Part shown: positions 1 to 5,415 of the stretch, piece by piece | How the letters are laid out: each line of letters starts with the position of its first letter | Position numbering within the stretch: the stretch's first letter is position 1 | Assembly: GCA_964528095.1 (NCBI GenBank) | Contig: CAZGSG010000318.1 | Coordinates: 1 to 6,920 of the forward strand | Direction of reading: 5' to 3' | DNA from: CAZGSG01 sp964528095 | GTDB lineage: Bacteria; Bacteroidota; Bacteroidia; Chitinophagales; Chitinophagaceae | DNA length: 6,920 nucleotides | The notes under the pieces: model-generated | Database searches by the model: none | The model's input: the letters and a program-made list of their open reading frames with translations, nothing else | What the model was told of the DNA's origin: nothing | Made by a program: the position numbers and the translations under genes

Positions 1-28
1 GACGTTCTTGGTTTTGTCAGGTTGCTAA

Positions 29-520
29 AACCCATCTTTTCTTGGCTTCTGGTTCGGTGCGGTGGTTGGTCTTGTTGCCATCACTCCGGCTGCAGGTTTT
101 GTTGGAGTGCCACAAGCTATCTTTATTGGTTTCATTGCAGCGATCGTTTCAAATCTCGTTGCCGAATTCCTGAAGAGCAGAACTAAATATGACGATCCAT
201 TGGATGTATTTGCATGTCATGGTCTCGGTGGTATCACCGGTATGTTGCTGACCGGCGTTTTCAGCATGGTTAAACCTGGAGATACCGCACTTTTCCCAAC
301 ACAATTCCCGATCCAGTTGGTAGGTATGCTTGTAGCCGTTACTTATAGCTTTGTTGTTTCTTTTATCATTTTCAAAGTAATTAACTGGATCATGCCAATG
401 CGTGTAACTCAGGAAGAGGAACTGGAAGGCCTGGATGCTTCTCAACACAATGAAAAATATCTGCAGGGTACTTTGCTCGTTAACAACAACGGGACTGTAG
501 AAGAAAAGACCATTAACTAA
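29..520 (+). CDS. amt: Ammonium transporter (Amt/AmtB family), C-terminal part, cut by left edge
   Basis: Inner-membrane ammonium/ammonia channel of the Amt/Mep/Rh family. The visible frame begins with NPSFLGFWFGAVVGLVAITP, the conserved segment before a transmembrane helix, then gives hydrophobic helices and the block DDPLDVFACHG. Its histidine (codon 218-220) matches the second pore-lining His of E. coli AmtB (H318). The cytoplasmic tail carries the family signature RVTQEEELEGLDASQHNEK and a polar 20-residue end. About 163 residues are seen, so more than half of a ~400+ residue protein lies off the window. In this frame a TAA occurs at 26-28, immediately before the conserved sequence, and the first 28 bases do not read as Amt in the same frame. 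A GTG at 62 would be a possible but unlikely start, since it sits inside a membrane segment. A porin-like gene follows 119 bp downstream on the same strand. Family identity is very secure; integrity of the gene is not. Confidence 0.9.
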   Translation, partial: NPSFLGFWFGAVVGLVAITPAAGFVGVPQAIFIGFIAAIVSNLVAEFLKSRTKYDDPLDVFACHGLGGITGMLLTGVFSMVKPGDTALFPTQFPIQLVGMLVAVTYSFVVSFIIFKVINWIMPMRVTQEEELEGLDASQHNEKYLQGTLLVNNNGTVEEKTIN

Positions 521-556
521 AATAGAACTACCGGCCTTTAACCCTTATTAATAGAA

Positions 557-615
557 AAAGGCACAGATAGATTTGTAAAAACTTCTCGCAAAAGTCTTTA
601 CATACTGTGCCCTTT
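557..615 (+). terminator. Long imperfect hairpin after amt, probable intrinsic terminator
   Basis: Outer arms GGCACAG (560-566) and CTGTGCC (605-611) are perfectly complementary. Inner arms 574-584 and 592-602 pair over 11 positions with one mismatch, closing on a 7-nt loop (585-591). An asymmetric internal loop (7 versus 2 nt) separates the two helices. An A-rich stretch precedes the structure and a pyrimidine-rich, T-containing stretch follows it. It begins 37-40 bp after the amt stop codon, which fits a terminator. The T tract is interrupted by C, so termination may be partial. Confidence 0.55.
568..575 (+). promoter_or_regulatory. Candidate Bacteroidota -7 promoter element for the porin gene
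   Basis: TAGATTTG matches the Bacteroidota sigma-factor -7 consensus TANNTTTG at every defined base. It lies 64 bp before the porin start codon, implying a leader of roughly 55-60 nt. The -33 element is weak: the best TTTG-like word at the right spacing is TTAT at 545-548, 19 bp upstream. The element overlaps the left arm of the amt terminator hairpin, so a transcript starting near 580 would not form that hairpin. The match is seen directly; promoter activity is inferred. Confidence 0.4.
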
Positions 616-639
616 CCTTAACATCTAAAATGTATTACA

Positions 640-1728
640 ATGTTACGAAAAAAAATCGTAGCTGCTATGGCAGCGCCTGCTCTCGCTTTTGCAATTTCTC
701 AATCCGCTAATGCACAGGACTCTACAACTGCAAAACCAACACCTACTATTACCGGCAGTGTCGATGTCTACTATCGCTATAATTTTCTCAATGCCAAAGA
801 CCAGCTCGACGGAGACGGCAATCGTACTTTTTTTAATAACCCTACCAGCTTCACCAATTCTCATAATTCTTTTGAACTCGGCATGGCTTCGGTAAAAATC
901 GAGCATAGCGTTGGTAAGGTAAGCGGAGTTTTGGATCTTGGTTTCGGTACCAGGGCCAAAGAATTCTCTTATAATGACGAAGGCATTGCACAGGCTGTCA
1001 AACAGGCTTATGTTACTTTTGCACCTTCTGATAAAGTAAAGTTCACCATGGGTAAATTTGGTACCCATGTCGGATATGAATTACTGGATCCGCAACTGAA
1101 CAGGAACTATAGCATGAGTTATATGTTCTCCTACGGACCGTTCTTTCATACAGGTCTTAAACTGGATGTAGCGCCTACCGACAATATCAGTTTCATGGTG
1201 GGTATTGCCAATCCAACAGATTATACAACCGCAAGTTTTGAAAAGAAATATTTACTTGCACAGTTCCACGCTGCATCTAAAGACGGTAATTTCAGCGGTT
1301 ACCTGAATTATGCCGGTGGTAAAAACCTTGATAAAGTAAAAAGCAACCAGTTTGACCTGGTGCTTACAGGCAAGCTGTCCGATAAATTCAGCCTTGGTTA
1401 TAACGGAACTACCCGGACTTTACAATATGATAAAGATCCAAAACAATCATTCTGGGGTTCTGCGCTTTACCTGAATTTTGATCCGACATCTTTATTCGGG
1501 CTCACATTACGTGGAGAGTTATTTGACGATAAAAAAGATGGAACTGATGGCGTTATCGGTACTTCTATCTTCGCTGCAACATTATCTGCTAATGTAAAAG
1601 TAGGCGGACTTACCATCATCCCTGAGCTTCGTTTTGACAATGCTAAAGATGATTTCTTTATGAAAAACTCTGGAGCTTTTACAAAAGGCTCAGGAGCATT
1701 CATCCTCGCTGCAGTATATTCATTCTAA
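640..1728 (+). CDS. Outer-membrane beta-barrel porin-like protein (BBP2/OmpL-like family)
   Basis: A predicted 362-residue outer-membrane barrel. Residues 1-25 form a signal peptide: basic MLRKK start, hydrophobic core, and an Ala-Asn-Ala site before Gln26. A short Thr/Pro linker leads into ITGSVDVYYRYNF (about residues 37-49), resembling the first strand of the Bacteroidota 'putative beta-barrel porin-2' family (BBP2). Next come alternating polar/aromatic strands, including VSGVLDLGFGTRAKEF and VKFTMGKFGTHVGYELLDP. The chain ends in AAVYSF, a C-terminal Phe typical of substrates of the outer-membrane barrel assembly machinery. ATG at 640 is chosen because it gives the complete signal peptide; an ATG at 630 is out of frame. 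No Shine-Dalgarno is visible, as is normal in this phylum. It follows an ammonium channel gene on the same strand and has its own terminator. A role in passage of small nitrogenous or cationic solutes across the outer membrane is inference; the true substrate is unknown. Confidence 0.85.
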   Translation: MLRKKIVAAMAAPALAFAISQSANAQDSTTAKPTPTITGSVDVYYRYNFLNAKDQLDGDGNRTFFNNPTSFTNSHNSFELGMASVKIEHSVGKVSGVLDLGFGTRAKEFSYNDEGIAQAVKQAYVTFAPSDKVKFTMGKFGTHVGYELLDPQLNRNYSMSYMFSYGPFFHTGLKLDVAPTDNISFMVGIANPTDYTTASFEKKYLLAQFHAASKDGNFSGYLNYAGGKNLDKVKSNQFDLVLTGKLSDKFSLGYNGTTRTLQYDKDPKQSFWGSALYLNFDPTSLFGLTLRGELFDDKKDGTDGVIGTSIFAATLSANVKVGGLTIIPELRFDNAKDDFFMKNSGAFTKGSGAFILAAVYSF

Positions 1729-1757
1729 TCATAGTATTACCCGCCATTCTACTTGAA

Positions 1758-1796
1758 AACAAAAGGCATACACGGAGTAAGTGTATGCCTTTTGTT
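1758..1796 (+). terminator. Perfect 16-bp hairpin terminator after the porin gene, probably bidirectional
   Basis: Arms 1758-1773 and 1781-1796 are perfectly complementary over 16 bp around a 7-nt loop, GGAGTAA. The stem has a GC-containing core flanked by an A run on the left and a T run on the right. It therefore has the form of an intrinsic terminator on either strand. It starts 30 bp after the porin stop on the plus strand and lies about 150 bp beyond the ppc stop on the minus strand. It is the only obvious terminator between these convergent genes. Confidence 0.88.
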
Positions 1797-1810
1797 ATTT
1801 GAATAAACGA

Positions 1811-1933
1811 GTTCAGTGTTCGAAGCCGGGAGTTTGAAAAGATCAGGTTCAATGTTCCAGGTTTGATATTCGAAACATGCTTCTTACTTTCAGATATTCT
1901 AAACTATTACATATAAAACGCTGAACCCCGAAC
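1811..1933. repeat. Degenerate 7-bp periodic (heptad) intergenic repeat
   Basis: From 1811 to 1874 the plus strand can be cut into near 7-base units of the type GTTCRAN: GTTCAGT, GTTCGAA, GCCGGGA, GTTTGAA, an 8-base interruption, then GTTCAAT, GTTCCAG, GTTTGAT, ATTCGAA. Two 12-base words at 1865-1876 and 1893-1904 match at 11 of 12 positions and are offset by 28 bases, four heptads. At 1921-1933 two similar units occur on the opposite strand (GTTCGGG, GTTCAG), giving a loose inverted arrangement. No open frame or RNA gene is seen here. Function is unknown. Confidence 0.55.
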
Positions 1934-1949
1934 TAAATACTAATCATTT

Positions 1950-3734
1950 TTAAGCCGAATTCCTCCCTGCATTAATGATCCCAAAAGAGCAACGCATGAC
2001 CAGTTTACCATAGGTATCTTTTATCGGCGCGTTAACGAGTTTCTCTTCTATCTCCCTGACTTTGGTGATGGCATATTGCTGAATCGTAACCAAAGGCAGC
2101 ACGATACGCTCTCTCATCATGATCGACAATTGCTCTACCGGGTAATCCGTCATCAATTCGGATTTTCCTGAAATAACAGCAATATATCGTTGTGTAAGCT
2201 CATACTCCTCGTATATCTTGTTCCATATTTCACCATACACTTTATGCTGCGATAGAAATGCGGTCAATGGGAAAAAACATTTCTTCATAGCCATCTCGCA
2301 GTTATCGATCAGTGTCTTGAAGAACATGGATTGCTGGTAAAGTTTTTTAATATCATTAAGCTTACCGGCTTCCTCTGCTTTTTTCAATGCTGTTCCAACA
2401 CCATAATAGCCTGTCACGTTTTGCTTTAACTGGCTCCATGCGCCTACAAATGGAATAGCTCGGAGGTCTTTTAACGATAGTCTTGCAGAGCTGCCACGTT
2501 TGGCCGGCCTCGATCCGATATTTGTTTCTGCATAAAACTTTAAAGGACTGGCATGTCCGAGGTATTCGATAAAATAAGGATGATCTTTTAACTCCTTGTA
2601 CGAATTATAACTTTCATTGGACAACTCTTCCAGTAATCGTTCCTGGTCTTCATGCAGTGTTTCTTCTTTTGGTGCAAACAATTCATTGGAGATACCTGCA
2701 TGTATCAATTGCTCAATATTGAATTGTGCGGCATCAATGATCCCAAAATTGGAGCTCACCGTTTGCCCCTGTATTGTAAGCTGGATCTCTTTATTGGCAA
2801 TATTATTTCCCATAGATGCATAGAACTTATGCGTCTTTCCACCACCTCTTGCCGGCGGGCCTCCCCTGCCATCAAAAAAGACCACATCAAGACCATACTG
2901 CCTGGATATTGCGGTCAGTTCTTCCTTGGCTTTATAGATACTCCAGTTGGCCATCAGATAACCGCCATCTTTTGTTCCATCAGAAAAACCAAGCATGATC
3001 GTCTGTTTACTATTTCTCCGTTGCAGGTGTTTGCTGTATACCTCATTCTCATACAACTCTTTCATTACTTCTGCCGCGCTTTGCAAATCATCTACGGTTT
3101 CAAAGAGCGGAACGATATCGATATTCATCTCCTCTTTTTTCCAACCCGATAATAAGAAAAGCCCAAATACTTCCATCACATTAAGCGCCTTATTACACTG
3201 ACTGATGATATAACGGTTACAGCCCGATTCCCCATTGTGTTGCTGGATGGTCTTTATTGCTTTGATAGTTTCTATCGTATCCGCTTCAATGCCGGCATTC
3301 AATAAAGCCGGATCAGCAGATTGATCGACATCCTGTAATAATTTTATTTTTTCCTTATCAGTTGCCGCTGCATACTCTGCCGGCAGGGCTCCTGTTTTTT
3401 CAGCTATCAGGTCCAGCACCTGCCCGTGTACGGAACTCTCCTGTCTTACATCCAGTGAAGCAAAATGTAATCCGAATACCTCTACCTTATTGATGAGATT
3501 CTCCACCAGGTAAACGAAAAGGCCATTATGCTGATGCACCAATGTATGGCGGATGGTTAACAATGTATCAAGTATTTCCTTTTTGGTGAGTTCAGTTCGC
3601 TGTCCGGGTATAAAAATATTATTGTATAATTTTTTCTCCAATCCCGCCAGTACATTCTCTACCCCATCAAATGTGAGCCTTCTCCTTATCCTTCTTACAT
3701 CCAGGTAATAACATGTAATGATACTGCTAGTCAA
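1950..3734 (-). pseudogene. ppc: ppc C-terminal fragment (594 codons after the stop)
   Basis: This open stretch has intact PEPC sequence to its normal end. Positions below are in full-length numbering. The motifs are DVRQES (360-365; the Arg corresponds to E. coli R396), LFETVDDL (475-482; metal-binding Glu), GFSDGTKDGG (514-523; metal-binding Asp), FFDGRGGPPARGGG (551-564; the flexible catalytic loop with the R581 equivalent), GSRPAKR (672-678) and LRAIPF (689-694). The C terminus is INAGRNSA, with the Asn near the end that lines the allosteric site in E. coli. The only nearby restart codon is a TTG at 3734-3732, nine bases after the TGA; the next Met is about 187 codons further in. Expression as a separate subunit is therefore unlikely. 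The strong conservation argues that the stop is recent or artefactual. Confidence 0.85.
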
Positions 3735-3743
3735 CGCATCAGC

Positions 3744-3746
3744 TCA
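3744..3746 (-). other. In-frame TGA stop at ppc codon 262
   Basis: Minus-strand codons read L-Q-TGA-A-D-A-L. By comparison with the family pattern, including E. coli PEPC where a Val stands here, a hydrophobic residue is expected. All intact genes whose stop is visible in this window end in TAA and contain no internal TGA. A reassigned UGA is therefore not indicated, though not formally excluded by so few genes. Confidence 0.9.
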
Positions 3747-4529
3747 CTGCAAAGTGGTAATTGCTGTTAAACAAGGGTTACCATCCCTGTCACCTCCAGC
3801 GAAGATACCCATGTTAATAACGGGGTTGTCGGGGTTGACAGCATCGGGAAACTGATTTTTTAAAAATGTGAGGATTCGACCGGCGGCTGCATAAAAAACA
3901 TTTTCCAGGTACCAGACAAGACTGATCGCTTCATCATAAGGCGTTGGTTTCTTCTTTTTAAAGAATGCCGTCTTACCCAATTGCTGAAGATACATATTGA
4001 TCTGGCTGGTGTTGTTGTCTGCCAATGCTTTTGACAGGTCATGTATGATCGCCAATACCGAGCCGGGATAAAACTGAGTGGGATGTGCCGTAAGCACCAT
4101 ACGCACAGAAAAGTCCTTTAGCTTTTCTGCCAGCTCACCCTGTTTTTGAGATTGTTCTACCTGGGTCTCCAGGTTTTTTAATGTACCTGTGCCGTTCATA
4201 TCATGTACATGACGAAAGGCTGCATCTTCAAGCGCATCAAAAAGCACCACCTGTCTTTCTGCATATTGCACAAAACGGAATAACAGGTCCAGCCGTTCCT
4301 GATCGCTCACATACGATGTATGTTTTTCAAAAAATTCTTCAATGATCTCTACAGGGCTTTTCTTTTTCTTATAACCATCCTCACAGTTAGCTCCAAGCAG
4401 GGATAAAAGAATTCCTGTCCGCTCAATCCGGTGAAAAGGAAGCGAGGTAAAAAGGCTATTGTATAATTGGAATTTGATACCGACTAAATTCCTGAATTGC
4501 TGCAATGCGGTTGTTGACTGATGATCCAT
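3744..4529 (-). pseudogene. ppc: ppc N-terminal fragment (261 codons before the stop)
   Basis: This is the portion that normal translation would produce. The opening, with LQQFRNLVGIKFQLYNSLF and FHRIERTGILLSLL, is the helical N-terminal region. The invariant block VLTAHPTQF has its TAHPT at residues 147-151, containing the His that corresponds to catalytic H138 of the E. coli enzyme. The fragment ends shortly after FAGGDRDGNP (GGDRDGNP at 245-252), the second conserved block. It lacks the metal-binding residues and the GRGG loop, so it should be catalytically dead by itself. The spelling just before the stop (CLTAITTLQ) departs somewhat from the F/V-T-A-D/E-I-T pattern I expect in this family. 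Confidence 0.85.
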
Positions 4530-4695
4530 TTCCCTTAGTTTTTTTTCCGTGATAAGCAGCAAGCAATCTATGGCCAGTGAAAATACTTTATTTCCGCTAT
4601 AAATCCACCGCCTGCTGCATTTTGATTACTGTCTCTGTTTTCCTTTTTCAAATTGCGTACGTATGATTTTCTACGCCATAAGCAATTGAAGGGGT
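4530..4695. other. Non-coding spacer upstream of ppc
   Basis: This stretch lies between the ppc start and the rplQ terminator, and should contain the ppc promoter and leader on the minus strand. I found no good TANNTTTG with a paired TTTG at proper spacing; the nearest is a partial match, TATTTTCA, on the minus strand near 4582-4589. A purine run (AAGGGAA) sits directly against the ATG at 4529, closer than a normal ribosome binding site. No gene or repeat is visible. Confidence 0.4.
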
Positions 4696-4726
4696 AAAAA
4701 AAATGCCCCGGCTTTTGGCCGGGGCA
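4696..4726 (-). terminator. Strong intrinsic terminator of the alpha operon (after rplQ)
   Basis: Arms 4704-4712 and 4718-4726 form a perfect 9-bp stem (TGCCCCGGC with GCCGGGGCA), almost entirely G-C, around a 5-nt loop. On the minus strand it is followed by eight consecutive T (plus-strand A run 4696-4703). It begins 28 bases after the rplQ stop codon. This is a textbook rho-independent terminator and marks the end of the rpsD-rpoA-rplQ transcript, isolating it from ppc. Confidence 0.95.
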
Positions 4727-4753
4727 AATACTATTGAACAAAGATTGTGGTAA

Positions 4754-5263
4754 TTATTCAGCAGTTTTTTCTTCAGCCGAGGTAGTTTCCTCCGGCTTCG
4801 ATGTTGTATCTGCTTTCTTTTTTGCGCCACCTGCACGACGTGTTTTCTTAGCAGGAGTTTTTGCTTCTTCTTTGCCTTTACCATAGATTTCGTTGAAATC
4901 TACCAGTTCGATCAGCGCTGTTTCAGCATTATCACCTACACGTGCACCTAACTTGATGATGCGTGTATATCCACCCGGGCGACCAGCGATTTTTGGACCC
5001 ACCACTGTGAATAATTCTTTCACAGCAGCTTTATCCTGCAGGTAACTAAATACCACGCGGTGCTGATGAGATATCTGTTCTTTACTTTCACCCTGCCTGC
5101 TTTTTGTGATCAGCGGCTCTACATAAGTACGTAAAGCTTTTGCTTTTGCAGTGGTGGTAACGATCCTTTTGTACTGGATCAATTGACAAGCCAGGTTACT
5201 CAGCAAAGCTTCTCTGTGAGCTTTGGTGCGGCTTAAATTTTTTACTTTGTCTCCGTGACGCAT
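4754..5263 (-). CDS. rplQ: 50S ribosomal protein L17
   Basis: Large-subunit ribosomal protein L17, a structural component near the peptide exit tunnel. The start MRHGDKVKNLSRTKAHREAL is diagnostic, and GRPGGYTRIIKLGARVGDNA (residues 94-113) followed by ETALIELV is the C-terminal L17 signature. The protein has 169 residues, against about 127 in E. coli. The extra length is a low-complexity Lys/Ala/Glu/Thr tail from about residue 128, first basic and then acidic; such tails are common in Bacteroidota L17. ATG at 5263 is fixed by the invariant MRHG. It follows rpoA after a 152-bp gap and precedes the operon terminator. No lesion or unusual residue was seen in the core. Confidence 0.97.
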   Translation of the reverse strand: MRHGDKVKNLSRTKAHREALLSNLACQLIQYKRIVTTTAKAKALRTYVEPLITKSRQGESKEQISHQHRVVFSYLQDKAAVKELFTVVGPKIAGRPGGYTRIIKLGARVGDNAETALIELVDFNEIYGKGKEEAKTPAKKTRRAGGAKKKADTTSKPEETTSAEEKTAE

Positions 5264-5383
5264 GACTTAAAATTTAAAAGTCAAAATGAAAAATTCAACA
5301 ATTGAATCTCTCTATTCGGACTTTAGTTAAAAAAATTCGATTGTACCGTGTCAGGAATTACAATCTACTTATCTAAATAAAAA
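5264..5383 (-). other. A/T-rich leader between rpoA terminator-like hairpin and rplQ, with small inverted repeats
   Basis: No open frame is seen here. Three short inverted repeats are present: GATTGTA (5339-5345) with TACAATC (5359-5365); ATTCAA (5293-5298) with TTGAAT (5302-5307), a 3-nt loop; and GACTT (5264-5268) with AAGTC (5278-5282) directly against the rplQ start codon. All are A/T-rich and individually weak. The last could partly mask the translation start. I found no full-consensus Bacteroidota promoter on the minus strand here. Confidence 0.35.
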
Positions 5384-5409
5384 TGCGGACGATCCGTGAA
5401 CCGTCCGCA
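5379..5409 (-). terminator. Terminator-like hairpin immediately after rpoA, inside the operon
   Basis: Arms TGCGGACG (5384-5391) and CGTCCGCA (5402-5409) give a perfect, GC-rich 8-bp stem with a 10-nt loop. On the minus strand it is followed by TTTTTATTT. It starts only six bases after the rpoA stop codon. The shape is that of an intrinsic terminator, yet rplQ lies 120 bp further on the same strand. It may therefore act as a partial terminator that lowers rplQ relative to rpoA, or as a 3'-end stabilising structure. Confidence 0.6.
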
Positions 5410-5415
5410 AATACT

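Larger units (their letters stand above)
1950..4529 (-). pseudogene. ppc: Phosphoenolpyruvate carboxylase gene interrupted by an in-frame TGA
   Basis: PEP carboxylase converts PEP and bicarbonate to oxaloacetate and phosphate in the cytoplasm, refilling the TCA cycle. Read through the stop, the gene is 859 codons, a normal length for the Bacteroidota enzyme, with catalytic motifs in the expected order from both halves. The start is taken as ATG at 4529-4527, giving MDHQSTTALQQF; a TTG 11 codons upstream is in frame but adds a tail without family character. The single lesion is TGA at 3746-3744 (codon 262). Sequence on both sides is in the same frame, so this is a nonsense codon and not a frameshift. 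It falls 10 codons after GGDRDGNP and separates essential motifs. The rplQ terminator lies upstream, so ppc needs its own promoter in 4530-4695, where I see no good TANNTTTG element. A real pseudogene, a recent mutation or a sequence error are all possible. Confidence 0.85.

Noticed and set aside
643..1068. Minus-strand open frame of 141 codons inside the porin gene
   Set aside because: It is antisense to a gene with a clear signal peptide and barrel pattern, and has Cys/Ser-rich composition without motifs.
1811..1933. CRISPR array or attachment site
   Set aside because: Units are about 7 bases, degenerate and contiguous, with no conserved 25-40 base repeats or uniform spacers, and no cas or integrase gene is present.
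2652..3152. Plus-strand open frame of 166 codons inside ppc
   Set aside because: It lies wholly antisense to well-conserved PEPC sequence and shows no recognisable protein features; it is a shadow of the coding strand.
3732..3746. Two independent genes (a 272-codon and a 594-codon protein) in place of one broken ppc
   Set aside because: Both pieces lie in the same frame, nine bases apart, and together make one normal-length PEPC with motifs in order. The second has only a TTG to start from.
3700..3746. TGA as selenocysteine
   Set aside because: PEPC is not a known selenoprotein family, the expected residue is hydrophobic, and no convincing SECIS-like hairpin follows the TGA.
3744..3746. Reassigned UGA genetic code
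   Set aside because: The other genes contain no internal TGA and the proteins look like ordinary Bacteroidota, which use the standard bacterial code.
4648..4884. Minus-strand 78-codon Lys-rich open frame overlapping the rplQ end and its terminator
   Set aside because: Its basic start is the rplQ tail read in another frame, and it runs across the terminator hairpin.
5339..5365. TTGTAA...TACAAT as a sigma70-type promoter for rplQ
   Set aside because: The spacer is only about 12 bases and the organism looks like a Bacteroidota, whose main sigma factor prefers a different consensus; it is better described as a short inverted repeat.
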